From the NCBI GenBank assembly GCA_947044365.1, contig OX345636.1:26091466-26155465 (forward strand): DNA of 64,000 nucleotides, written 5' to 3'. Position 1 is the first letter of the stretch; the number at the start of each line of letters is the position of its first letter. Made by a program: the position numbers and the translations under genes. Positions 31,929-43,258 of the stretch are shown here, one piece after another. The notes under the pieces are model-generated. The model was not told the origin of the DNA. It did no database searches and saw only the letters and a program-made list of their open reading frames with translations. The stretch comes from Petrosia ficiformis. Lineage: Eukaryota > Porifera > Demospongiae > Haplosclerida > Petrosiidae.

Positions 31929-32371
31929 TAAAAAAAAACACACATCATTTTACACAGGCTTTGCTATACTTACTATATAGTATATTACTATCTATCTATC
32001 TCTACATACACGCTACATTCTCTACTCTCTCACAGAGGCTTTGTTAGTACTGCATAATATATTACTATCTATTATCTTTGTATACATACATGCCATTATC
32101 TATAAGTAATATCTACATATACTAAACTTATATTATATGCTTACCGTATTCAGTCACAAACGAGTGCTATCTGGGTACACAAATGACGAACTCATGCTTT
32201 TAAGAAAGACCAAGGAGTCTAGTTTGAAAACTCTGTGGCTGTTCACTGCTCCTTGCAACAAAACCTTGTTAGACAGAATTATTAAATTAAGGAAGTACGT
32301 CATTCTGGGGGGCTCGGTCAATTATTGCAGACCCCAGCAGTTTTCAAGGTAGAGACACCAGTTCCATGAGC
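31929..32371. other. Non-coding stretch with inverted piggyBac scrap
   Basis: Apart from the inverted segment below, holds AT-rich sequence with (CTAT)n near 31982-32003 and no gene. Confidence 0.5.
32168..32236 (-). repeat. Inverted copy of part of the piggyBac gene
   Basis: The segment from CTGGGTACACAAATGACGAA to AGTCTAGTTTGAAAACTCTG is the reverse complement of about 31674-31738 in the piggyBac C-terminal region. The inverted pair is about 430 bp apart. Confidence 0.8.
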
Positions 32372-33913
32372 AACATAGGCGTAGGAAAGGGGGGGGGGGC
32401 TAGGGGGGCTAGGGGGCTTAGCCCCCCCCTAAAAACAAAAATAAACTTAACAGTAAAACATGCATGTATATGATAAATTGATAATCATTTCTTACCTTGA
32501 AAATTTTGGCTGTCTTGTAATTACAAGCAGCTAATTAACAAAAAACAGATCGACTTCATTTCTGTTTTATTTATAATGCAAGGGGTTAAAATAAGTCAGC
32601 TATAAAGTCAGTCTTTAAAGAGTTAAATTTAATACACATGACCTCATGGAGAGAAGTTTAAAGCAGTGTAGCATTTTGAGTTTTGTATCAGAAGGAAGTT
32701 CAGAAACTCAGGAGATAGAACCCAAGAGAAGTAAATGTTCTCAATCCTCTGACTCTGAATGTGAAGGGACACAAAAAAATGACTCAGTCACTAGGTGAGT
32801 TGATGTAATTTTATTGCTAATTGTAATTTCATATTTAAATTTTCTAGTGAGGAAATGGAGTTGCAAGAAAATTTAACGATTCTGGAACCTGAATTAGCTG
32901 AGTATGTTTAAGTCTTAGAAATAAACTTGAATTCATTCATACATTTTGATTGTACATGTAGGTCTTTTCCACCAAGTGTTTCTTGTACCTCAGAGTGCTG
33001 TAGTAGCCAACGTAATTCTCCATACCAGCCTTCATTTGTGGATTTTAGCTGTACGAAACGAAAACAAGGGAAGCAAGTTCGTAGTTTCCTTAAAATATGG
33101 TTTAAAGATCATCGATGGCTTTCATTTTGCATTACACGTAATAAAGTTTTCTGTTTCTATTGCCTGTATGCTATTAGAAGAGGCACCTGTAGATCTCAAT
33201 CTGCATTTACATCACAAGGATTTAACAATTGGAAACATGCCAAATGTAAGTTCAGAGAGCATGAGAAGCGTCAGTGTCATATTGATGCATGTATGCAGTA
33301 CAAAGCTTCACAGCAACCTTCAATAGCTACTCAACTCTCACTTCAACATGCCCAAGATCATGAAAAGCATAGAAAATTACTCCTTATAGAGCTTACTTCA
33401 TTGAAGTACTTACTACGTCAGGGCTTAGCAGTACGTGGACATACTGAAGAAGAGGGAAATCTTTTCAACTCTTAAAATGTAGGTGTGATGATGATGTTTC
33501 AATTATAAGTGAATGGTTAGTGAATGCAAGATACAGATCTCCTGAAATTATGAATGAACTAATTCAACTAATGGGTCTTCAAACTTTGCGTCTAGTCATG
33601 AATGACATTCGTAATGCAAAATGGTATTCCATTATTGCAGACGAGACACGAGACTTGAGTGGTCAGGAACAGTTGACTGTATGTATACGCTGGGTTGATA
33701 CTAATTATGATGTACATGAAGACTTCATTGGGTTTGTACAAGTTAATACCACTGATCAGGGTTTCCAATAAGGTAAATTGGCACGACATTGGCGCTGACA
33801 CTTTTATTTTGGCGCAATAAATTTATGGAAGGACGACCGCTTGTCGCACAAGAAATAATGACATGCGACAGCATATTGCGCATGCGCATAAACCACATGA
33901 AATATTAAGCAAC

Positions 33914-36730
33914 ATGGCTGAACCTGCAAAAAAGAAACAACGTCTTCTGACTTCTTTTTTGGCTGGAGATTTTTTTGAAGAAGCTGAAGAATTATCTACT
34001 GATGGTGGAGAATGCTCGACAGAAACTGGAGAGTCATCAATAGAGGATCAACCTAGTGGGTCAACATTTGTATCTGGTATCGCTAAGAAACGAACCTTTT
34101 TATTTCACTGGACAAAGATCTATCCTTGGTTGTTGATGGAAGGTACAGGAGAGGATATCACAGTTTATTGTCGAGATTGTAAGAAAGCTGGTTTGTCTAA
34201 TGATTTTGCTAAAGGAAAAAAGACACCAGGTAAAGAGTGGAAGAAAGAGTACCTTCAAAGGCATGCAGACAGTAATCAGCATTTATTACATGCACTACCA
34301 ACTGTAAAAACGGCAGAGCAGGCCAAGTCCCGTAAGATGTTTTCTTCTAACTCTGCCACAGAGATGCAAACTGTTGGATTGCTACACAATGTGTACTTTA
34401 TGGTTAAGGTGGCGGTACGGTAACGTTAATGATATTCATAGCAAAAAGTTTTTTTGTTTTTTTCATTGTTACAATTTCTTAAATCATTTTCATATTTGCA
34501 ACACAATATTATTTTATTGAAGTTTATTACCAGTGAAAATTTGAAGTATTTTGCATGTTGTATTCATGAGTTATGATCGTCAGCAGAACCAGCCACAAAG
34601 GTACATTTTTCTCCATAAACACACAAGACAAAGACTGGACACTTACTATGCAAAGTGAATACATCCTAGTCTAAAAAACAACGAAGACCTTTTCCTTATA
34701 TCTGTTTCTGTACCACAGGGGTTGTATATCATCATCCTTCTTCGACAAATTTCTCGACAAAATGCTTCGCTATTGAAAAAATTGCTTCGTTGTTTTGTAG
34801 GTACACGTGTAACAAACGTTTGTTCAAAATTTCAGACCTGTACCGATTATTAGAGCTGAGAAAAATGTACCTCAGTACACAACCCACTGACTTTGATTCA
34901 TTATAGCAGAGATAATACCACAGGAATGTATATTTAACGCAGTTCTGCATGCGCATAGTATTGTACTGCAACCACAAAATGAATATCATGAATAAAGTAT
35001 GAATATAATTAACGGGCAATTGTATGGTTTCTCGCTTCCGCCGTACCGCCACCTTAAGAATGGGTTACCAGTATATAAATCCACACCTCTTCATTCATTG
35101 CTAGATTTCCAGCTGGAATTCTACTCTGATGAAAGTCAACATGATCATGAGTGACAGCGCTCCTTCCTTTCCTCTACACACCGGACTAAGCATAGTACTT
35201 GGGAGTTTGTTCATGCTTTAAATAGTGTAGTAGAAGATAATGATGTCATCATGAAGTTGAAACAAGCCAACTTTTTTTCGTTGTTATTGGATGAGTCTAA
35301 TGACATCTCAGTAACAAAGAATCTGATGTTATATGTCCAGTTTGTAAATCCAACCTTGCATTCTGTAGAAGTGATGTTTTTGAAGAGTATTCCTTTACAT
35401 AATTGTGATGCTGAAACTATAAGTACTGCCATTGTTGAATTTTTCAAAACCAAAGATGTTGATTTAGAGAAAATGATGATGTTCACAAGTGATGGGGCAG
35501 CTGTGATGTTGGGCCGTAACAACGGTGTCCATATAAAGCTAAAAGCAATATGTCCGCATCTACTTGAATATCACTGTGTTGCTCATAGGTAAGCATTAGC
35601 CGCTGGAGATGCCTACAAATCTGTTGCCTATTTTGTTCAGTTGGACAGCACCATAAAGGCTATATATTCTCACTTCTCACATTCTAGTGTACGAACAGCA
35701 AATGTAAAACACCTTTCTGGTGTACTGGACAAAAAGCACATTAGACTTAGGAAAATACACGATATCCGTTGGCTCAGTAGATTGAAAGCAGTGGAAGCTG
35801 TAGTGAAGTCATACGAGGTTCTGGTAACGTATTTTGAAGATTTAAGTAGTAGTAGGTCTAGTGAAACGCCTAAAAAGCTACAGATTTGTAGTGGCTCTTC
35901 ATTTTCTATTAGACATCCTAAGCTCTCTCGGTCAGTTAAATAAAACCTTTCAGATACTCTCTTATCATCCTTGTGATGCTCTGCACAAAATAACCGAGGT
36001 ATCTCAAGCTCTTCATAGTCGCTACCTACAAGAGAAGTTTCGATGGGGACCAAAAGCCACTGAATGTTTAAAACAGATTGAGAATGGTACAATACAAGTA
36101 ATAGTTGACGAAGCAGTTAAGACAAAGCTTCAAAATGATTGTGTCATGTTTATAAATTCTATAGTATGTAACTTAGCTGCACGATTCCCACATACACAAC
36201 AAGGAATAATTGAGGCAGTCAAGATATTTGATCCTAGAAACCTACCAGAAGATGGAAATGTAGCTGACTATGGTGAAGAACAATTAGATGTCTTAGCAAT
36301 ACATTATTCCAGTGTAGTTGATCGAAAAGAATGTCAGTTGGAGTGGGACATGTTGAAGCAATGTATAAGTGCTAACTTTCGGAAGGAGAAATTACAGAAG
36401 TTTGCTTTGAAGTTAGCAGTTGATGAAGGAATGAAAATTCAGTATCCTTCCTTGTCAACCCTGGCAGAGATTATTCTTACCTTTCCAGCAAGTACTGCAG
36501 AGGTCGAAAGAGGTTTTTCTTTTCAAAATGCTTTGAAAAGCAGAAGTAGAAATCGCCTTAGCTCTGATCACCTTGATCAATTAATTCGTATGAGACTGAA
36601 TGCTCCTGATCTCAAAGAATTTCCTTTTCATCAAGCTTACCTGAACTGGCTGGAGGCTAAGAAATGTCGGTTTATCGTTCCTAATTCTAAAGTAATAGAA
36701 GAATCTGATTCTGATGACTCAGACGAATAA
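33914..36730 (+). pseudogene. hAT element 2 transposase, broken by insertion and shifts
   Basis: MAEPAKKKQRLLTSFLAGDF starts the frame at 33914. An N-terminal zinc module follows (WTKIYPWLLMEGTGEDITVY, CRDCKKAGLS, HADSNQHLLHAL). The TTAA element interrupts after YFMV (34404). The frame resumes LPVYKSTPLHSLLDFQLEFY, with a stop near 35151, then FFSLLLDESNDISVTKN (first Asp), MMMFTSDGAAVMLGRNNG (second Asp) and YHCVAHR, a stop at 35592, IRLRKIHDIRWLSR, and another shift near 35870. The last frame ends with the hAT dimerisation region LSTLAEIILTFPASTAEVER and GFSFQNALKSRSRNRLSSD, and an acidic tail to TAA 36730. The organisation resembles ZNF862/C17orf113-like hAT proteins. Confidence 0.85.
34408..35053. 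mobile_element. 646-bp TTAA-flanked non-autonomous element
   Basis: Ends GGTGGCGGTACGG and CCGTACCGCCACC are exact inverted repeats, flanked by TTAA at 34404-34407 and 35054-35057. TTAA duplication fits piggyBac- or Kolobok-type mobilisation. Removal restores reading MVKNGLPVYKSTPL across the site in the hAT gene, so it is the younger insertion. No real coding sequence is inside; a 106-codon minus frame lacks motifs. Confidence 0.92.
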
Positions 36731-37475
36731 TTGTCTAATATGTAATGATTCATAGAAAATTAAATTGTTTCATGATTGTTCCTATAATTGTTTAAAATGT
36801 GTAACAATTAATATTATTTTTGCTTTAACTCATAAAACCTGTTGAAAATAACCTTGATAGTTGTGGCGCATGAATGTTGAATTTGGCACAAATAATACAT
36901 TACTATGAGCCAAATTGGCCCACTGTCCATGATGTTATTGGAAACCCTGCCACTGATGCTGAAACTTTGACTTCCACTATTAAAGACATACTATACTAAT
37001 ACGAGTGATACTGGATTTATCCAATTGTGTTGGACAGGCATATGATGGTGCCAGTAACATGTCTGGAAGGTTAAATGGTGTTTCTAAGAAAATTTTAAGT
37101 CAAAACCCAAAGGCTATATATATACACTGTATGGCTCATTGCCTCAATTTATGTTTACAGGACAGTGCTAGTGCTTGTTGGACTATTAATGAAGCACTTG
37201 CCCTCACTTCAGAGATTTCTAATTTTATACGTGCTTCACCAAAGCACTTGGCACTATTTGAAACTCTTCAAAAAGATATGGTACATGGTCAAATCATGCA
37301 TAACATAAAACCACTTTGTCCAACTAGATGGACTGTACGTACTTGTGCAATACTGGCTATAATTGAAAACTACTCTGTCATTTGTGCAGAACTAGACACA
37401 ATAACTAAAGAAAGCTATGGTGAACCCTCCAGAAAATCTTGTGGACTACTTGCCATGATGGATTCGTCGCTTTAA

Positions 37476-38537
37476 ATACTGTGACCAGTCGAGATATAGT
37501 GAACAACAGGACTTGGGTAAACATTATGTTATTATTCAGTATAATGCACACTTAAAAGCTAATTGAGTGAGGGGATGATTGGAATATACAAACTTGGAAA
37601 GATCATTAGCTTCATTACAGAAACTATCAAAGATCCTTATTTTCTGACACTATTAAATACTGTCACCAGTCTATTATACAGAGAGCAATAGGGCTTGGAG
37701 AGACACATAATTAAATGGAGTTATTCAGTATAATGCACATTTAAAAGGAAATCCAGTTAGGGATCAATGGACATAGAAACTAGCAAAAATCTGTTTAGTT
37801 TCACTTTACATTTAGTTTACAAATTAAAAGATCTTTAGATCTGATCACTATAGATACCAATGTCTAATGTGCTAATGCATTACACAGCTTGATGATAACT
37901 ACATTAAATATTGAGTATAATGTACCTTTAAATCAGGGTAGAATCGTGTATAACAAAGCAGCAAATTAAAGTTTCTCAACTTAGAAACTACCATTATTCT
38001 TTCATTGTTAATATTCCACGCAACTATTCTGCAACCATTGAGGTACATCTGCTGCTTAGCTCAACAATTAAACTAGAACTAGTGACCTTAATATCTCCAG
38101 ATGTCGGATATACTATATCCGACATCACAAACGGGGGGGTCTGGGTTGGCATAGCCCCCCCAGTTTAGGCCCTGGGATCGTTAGGGTTATCAACTTATCA
38201 TCCATGTTGTTTGAGTGACTCAAACGGCACCCATAAATATTATCATTTAATGCCCCAAGTGTCCATTTATCATGTTATCAGGACTATCCAGCAAACACAA
38301 TTACACTATAATGTAGAATGCTCAACTCTCATCACTAACATGCATGGCATATACAACAGTTAATATATATCATGAATACTAACATGCATGGTGTATACAA
38401 CAGTTAATATATAATTATCATGAATACTAATAACACCACACAAAAGTTATTATTATTAATGATTTATATTCAAGTTTTATTTCATATTCGATTACAAGTG
38501 CTTGATAATGAAAGGAAAAGTCCTCCCAACTTTGTAG
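37476..38537. other. Non-coding stretch
   Basis: Includes a G/C-run segment (about 38133-38163), a palindrome GATGTCGGATATACTATATC with mirror GATATAGTATATCCGACATC-like halves at 38101-38128, and a direct duplication of about 45 bp (38336-38380 and about 38384-38430, ACATGCATGG(C/T)(A/G)TATACAAC). No coding similarity is seen. Confidence 0.5.
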
Positions 38538-41500
38538 TTAAACAGTATTGAATTTCGATTTTCCTGCACCACTAATGACAGAATCCATAGCTATCTTAAA
38601 TGCATCATATGAATTGAAACTTCCTCGAGGTAGAATAATATTATTCCCACAGGTATTTGCAGTAATGGCATTAATACAATCAAAGCGAACTGTGATTGAG
38701 TCTTTCTTAGGCACAACTGTACCAGAGACAAACAGAAGGAAATCACGTATCCCTGTATGAAAGGAATCATAAAACTATAACAACTATTAACTATTTCACA
38801 ATTGTGTGCATACCTTCTTTTGAAAGGTTACAAATATACCTGTGCAAAAATTCCATTGTAACTGAGTCGAAATCTTCATCTTCATTCACATACAAGGCTT
38901 GTAACACTTCTTCATTTCTGATCTCACCAGAATAGGTAAACAATCCTAACATTTGTTGCGGAAAGGTTTTAACTGAAGTTAGGACATTGACAGCATTCAA
39001 CCCATCTTTAAACTGATCAAGAAGGTTCGATATTTTATACAGCGATTGATGTTGCATGACTGACTGTGCAATAGCATCTTTGTTTATTACCTATAACAAC
39101 AATCATATATACATACAATTAATCAAAATACACGTAATCAAATTTTTTAAAATTTTAATGAATACTGTCGATAATTTTAAGTCTCCAACTACTGCTTCAT
39201 ATACCTTTACAACATCAACGACTCCTGCAGACTGCAGAAGATCCATGGCATTCTCAGAACCAAATATCATCTCATTCAATTCCTCATTGGTCTGTGCCAT
39301 ATTCAGCTGAAAGTAATGCAATAACCAGAAAAATAATTACACATGTTCGGCATACAACCCAATTTATAAGTTACATACATGCACAGTCTGCATAATCATT
39401 TAGGCACTCCATGTAATAACTATAGGTTTTGGGAAAAGGAAAATAGAAAATTTCCCCTTATTGCCATGAATACTACAATTATACTAAATCATCAATACTT
39501 GAGACTAATAATAAGACTAATACACATAAGTCTAACACCTATTGACATATAATGCAGTTTAATAAGTTTCTAGTTAACTATATATAATTACTTTTTTGCA
39601 ATTTCTGTTTAAATTATTTTATCACACCATTGCAGCTCTGCATGTGGTAGCTTAATTATGACCACATGTTATTATAAGTTTTGACAAAAACCATACCTTA
39701 GTGATGAATTCCTTAACATCTTCACCAACATCTTTTAAAGATGAATTTTGTAAGGCAGCCTCCTCACCAACAGCAGTAACAGAGTGGGCTGAAGTATGGA
39801 AAACCAATTCCATCTTGTAAAATACTGTGTCCCACCATGGTTCCAAACACTTTAAATAGTGCTGAAGATCTAGCTTCAGCGCTATAAAATGGCCTGAGGT
39901 GGTTTGGTGGTCCATCGAATAACCTCACATGCTTGTTCTCCGCAAACTCACGAAAAGTTGTTGTATATATTTGACGACGCACACCACCAGTATCAATGGC
40001 TGGCATATTGAACATATGAATACGAATACGAGATTCTTTATGATCAGTCATGGAAGCCTTGTAGTAGGACACAAGATCAGCCCACACATCATCTTCATCT
40101 ATAGAAATCTTTACAACTGGATATGACTCATACCTCCTACAAGCCAATTCAACAATAGATTCAGTGGTTGGACCAGATAGTAAGCACTCCATACTTGTGT
40201 CAAAGTTATTACCAGACAAGTTAAAGATTACTTGAATCTGTTCTCGAGTAATTTGGGACGAAAACAGTGACAAAAGTTTCTCAAAAGGACACTTCATAGT
40301 TTCACAGTCATCAATGATAATAGGATTGTCACCAGAGCTACAAGCAACATCATCCTTTTCCTTGGCATTTACACTAAACATAAAATCATTGTCACATTCA
40401 ATCCCACCAGAGTACCGTGGTTGCTCTTCAATGGCTTCATCAGAGGATCTGCCAAGAGTGGAAATGCAATTAGAAAATCATGCATGATGTATAATTTTGT
40501 ACATACATAAATATAATATATTTGTATATAATGTTCAGTGGGTGTATAAAAGGAACTAACTGTGTAAAATGAATTTTAAAGTAATGATTATGTTTTGCTT
40601 GTGCAGTTAAATAATTAAACAAGAAACCACATCATCACTTAACATTATCCGTTAAATCAGATACAACCCTATCATAGCAAAAATTTCTACATACATTGCA
40701 GAGACATCTGGTGCTGCTGGTGTCCATGCCTGCAAATCATTTTCAGATGAGTCGGAATCTTTTCCCTGAAACTAAAATTGAAATTGAAAGACTAAATCAT
40801 ATTTTGGAAACACATGTCCACACTATTTGTAACCTGAAGGCAAAGTACAAGGTTTGAAAGGTTACAAATAGTGCAGTTGTTTACAGTATATTGCATAATA
40901 ATTACAGAGCCTACATGGTGTAAATCTCCTAAGATTTCCATGGGGATTTTATAATTTATAGCATAAAAACACAATTTTTCATACTTCAAATGACGAAGCC
41001 ACTGATGGTGCACACAGTGTACGTGAACCTGCTCCAGTGCGTTGTAGAAATTTGAAACTAAACTGTTTTCCCTCCTCCAGATCAGAGGTTTTCAGTCCCA
41101 TTGGCAAGGCAAAAACCTTACAGATTTCAGCCACCATATCAGCTTGAGACATGCTGGAGTCAAATTCAATTTTACCCAGTAGACCATTCTCTGCGAGATA
41201 ATTTCTTCGTTCTCCACGAGGTATGATAATATGTTTGGGGTCTTCACACCATTCTTTAGGTAAACAAAGAATATCCCTAACATAATGATTGATTTTGGAT
41301 GCATGACCACCAGGAAACTTCTTACGTTTTCTAAGAAATAAGGATGGAGCAGGATTCTCTCGTTTCCTGCTTCTTTGGTGACAAAGACGACAAGCGGGAA
41401 TATAGAGAATACGTTGGTGATCCTAACAAAAAAAAAAGTCTACAATTACAGCATTGATACTCCTAATGTAAATAAATACCTGATCGTGGTACTACAGAAG

Positions 41501-41663
41501 GCCGAATCATTTGAGTACCAGCACTTAATTCAGTCAAGCTCTGACGAACAGCACTTTCCACTACTCCTGCTATGGCGTCAATTGGTTCGTTGTTTCTCTG
41601 CATACTACTGTGAAGATACTCTTTATCACGTGCGCAGCCAATAATATACGGTCTAGTACGCAT
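38538..41663 (-). CDS. HECT-type E3 ubiquitin ligase, G2E3-like, seven exons
   Basis: Exons: 41663-41480, 41422-40985, 40771-40695, 40448-39697, 39306-39205, 39090-38814, 38752-38538, nearly all with GT-AG and matching phases. The N-terminal exons give CRLCHQRSRKRENPAPSLFL and IIIPRGERRNYLAENGLLGK. A UBA/CUE-like stretch (FEKLLSLFSSQITREQIQVI) precedes the HECT domain: FNMPAIDTGGVRRQIYTTTF, LFGP-type block (RLFDGPPNHLRPFYSA), MVGHSILQDGIGFPYFSP, LLGLFTYSGE-type block, and FLLFVSGTVVPKKDSITVRF, NTCGNNIILPRGSFNSYDAF with the catalytic Cys in ANTC. HECT ligases pass ubiquitin via that Cys. One frameshift near 39780 and an uncertain exon 1 donor (phase 0 if GT at 41488 region is used) remain. A host gene or a captured one are both possible. 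Confidence 0.8.
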
Positions 41664-41672
41664 GTTGTCAAG
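41664..41672. promoter_or_regulatory. Nine-bp interval between two divergent start codons
   Basis: The HECT start (complement of CAT, 41661-41663) and the integrase start (ATG, 41673-41675) leave no room for separate 5' UTRs. Either transcripts overlap at their 5' ends or one start codon is further downstream. An in-frame upstream extension of the integrase frame exists to 41610. Confidence 0.6.
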
Positions 41673-42719
41673 ATGAGTGGTAGAATTCGTCTGGATGTCG
41701 ATAGGAGCAAGGTAGAATTCCTTAGATCTCTCAGTTTCACTTGGTCGGAGGTTTCTACTATCTTAGGTGTCTCTATAAAAACTCTACAAAGGAGGGCCAA
41801 TGATTGGAATTTGTTATCTTACACTGACATTAGTATGGATGACCTTGACACAATTGTTCAAGATATTTTACTCCAATTTCCATTGTGTGGAGAAGTTATG
41901 CTTAATGGGCACCTGAAATCTCGAGGAATTCGCGTCCAACGATACAAACTACGTAACAGCATTCACAGTATACGTGGACACAGAGATATTCAGCCATGTA
42001 TTAGAAGGCGATCATATAATGTCCCTGGACCAAATTATCTGTGGCATGCAGATGGTAACCATAAACTGATACGGTACAAGCTGGTGATTCATGAAGCTGT
42101 CGATGGATTCTCTCGTCTTATAACATACTTGAATTGTGCCAATAACAATAGAGCAGAAACAGTACTTTCTCAGTTTATGAATGCCACTTTGGAATTTGGT
42201 GTACCTTCAAGAATTCGAACTGATAGAGGAAGTGAAAATGTAGGAATATGGAGATACATGGAATTTGTTCGGGGTGAAGGGCGTGCATCATACATTGCTG
42301 GTAGTAGTGTGCACAATTCACGAATTGAAAGGTTGTGGAGAGATATTAGAATAGGCGTTACTTTGAAATTCTCAACAATTTTCCAAACGCTGGAAGACGC
42401 TGGAGTTCTTTGTGTTGATAATGAAACTGACTTATTTTGTTTGCATTACATATTCATCCCAAGAATAAACGAAGCCCTTAAGTCTTTTCAGCAGGCATGG
42501 AATTCCCATGGGTTGTCTACGAAGTGTAATTGGTCCCCTATGCAATTAATTACTGCCTATTCTTATGGAAATCCATTGTTTGATGATGCTAATATTGATA
42601 TACAGAGATATGGAGTTGATCAAATTTTAGAGTCATTAATAAACCCCTTACAACACTCTGACTCATATGGTGCTGATTTGTATGTAAATACTGTACATCT
42701 TGTTTACCATGTAATGTAA
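41673..42719 (+). CDS. Integrase core (rve) domain protein, single intact exon
   Basis: ATG at 41673 begins MSGRIRLDVDRSKVEFLRSL, then an HTH (FTWSEVSTILGVSIKTLQRR). The rve catalytic core has NYLWHADGNHKLIRYKLVIH (first Asp), EFGVPSRIRTDRGSENVGIW (second Asp) and NSRIERLWRDIRIGV (Glu), a full DDE triad, followed by a conserved C-terminal region to TAA 42719 (348 residues). No frameshift or stop is present, in contrast with nearly every TE gene nearby. The start codon is 9 bp from that of the divergent HECT gene, so both must use one bidirectional promoter or read into each other's start. It may be a domesticated integrase or the transposase of a poorly known element. Confidence 0.88.
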   Translation: MSGRIRLDVDRSKVEFLRSLSFTWSEVSTILGVSIKTLQRRANDWNLLSYTDISMDDLDTIVQDILLQFPLCGEVMLNGHLKSRGIRVQRYKLRNSIHSIRGHRDIQPCIRRRSYNVPGPNYLWHADGNHKLIRYKLVIHEAVDGFSRLITYLNCANNNRAETVLSQFMNATLEFGVPSRIRTDRGSENVGIWRYMEFVRGEGRASYIAGSSVHNSRIERLWRDIRIGVTLKFSTIFQTLEDAGVLCVDNETDLFCLHYIFIPRINEALKSFQQAWNSHGLSTKCNWSPMQLITAYSYGNPLFDDANIDIQRYGVDQILESLINPLQHSDSYGADLYVNTVHLVYHVM

Positions 42720-43258
42720 TAATTTACTTATTATTCAAATCAAATCTGGGTAGAATTGTTAATCTTGCTTTTACAATACAATAATACAAAACAATAGTAA
42801 AAAAGTGAATAATTAGTATGAAGTTATAGATGAAAATGATTTATGATCACTTTCCTCTGGTTGGTTATTATCAATTTTTAATTTGATATCCAACAAGTAA
42901 TATTGTTGTGAATTGGAAACCCTAAATTTGGGACCTCTACTCAAAATTTCTAGTGAATCTAAGACCATGCAACAGGTTATATATGAAACTCCATAGGTCC
43001 CAAAAAAACTGAAAGCATTTATGGGAGTGGATCCATTGATAATATTGGAAATGCTGGAAGGGTGCCAAAACTATGAATATGGGCCTATCATAAATGATCG
43101 TGTTACGTTACAGTAGGAGATTAAGTAATCTCAATTTATGTTTATTATTATTATGAATATATTATTTTAAAATCCATTTCAATTTTGTCCTGGTTTCACA
43201 ACCACCTAGTGATGAAGTAGCTATATAGCTAGCCTGATCAACTTATACACTTATTGCT
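42720..43258. other. Non-coding stretch
   Basis: AT-rich 3' flank of the integrase gene; no second terminus, repeat or coding feature is recognised. Confidence 0.5.

Larger units (their letters stand above)
33757..36949 (+). mobile_element. hAT element 2, complete, nested in hAT element 1
   Basis: Ends CAGGGTTTCCAATAA and TTATTGGAAACCCTG are exact inverted repeats. CCACTGAT at 33749-33756 and 36950-36957 is a perfect 8-bp target duplication, as expected of hAT. The insertion point lies inside the coding sequence of hAT element 1 (after NTTD). A TTAA element (34408-35053) has inserted within it. Confidence 0.95.
32372..37475 (+). mobile_element. hAT element 1 (TTF/ZMYM-like), interrupted and 3'-truncated
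   Basis: The 5' end is probably CATAGGCGTAGGAAAGGG at about 32370, a hAT-like terminus followed by G-rich sequence. The transposase exons run from 32646. At 33749 the gene is interrupted by hAT element 2 and resumes at 36950. No hAT C-terminal dimerisation domain or right terminus was found after 37475, so the 3' part is missing. Confidence 0.6.
32646..37475 (+). pseudogene. hAT element 1 transposase (TTF-type finger, DUF4371-like), split by insertion
   Basis: Exon 1 (32646-32794): MERSLKQCSILSFVSEGSSE, donor GTGAGT. Exon from about 32962: FVDFSCTKRKQGKQVRSFLK, DHRWLSFCITRNKVFCFYC and HEKRQCHIDACMQYK, a TTF-type zinc finger of the ZMYM1/hAT group. It continues LKYLLRQGLAVRGH, a stop/shift near 33473, then WYSIIADETRDLSGQEQLTV (first catalytic Asp region) to IGFVQVNTTD. 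After the insertion it resumes DAETLTSTIKDI, a shift, and NCVGQAYDGASNMSGRLNG (second Asp region), HCMAHCLNLCLQD and CPTRWTVR to 37475. The catalytic Glu region and dimerisation end are lost. Confidence 0.8.

Noticed and set aside
34732..35052. 106-codon minus-strand frame inside the TTAA element
   Set aside because: Lies in a non-autonomous element, begins within the inverted end, and has no family motif.
38100..42900. Terminal inverted repeats around the HECT/integrase pair
   Set aside because: Left (38.1-38.54 kb) and right (42.72-43.2 kb) flanks show no inverted similarity that I could see, so the pair is not annotated as an element.
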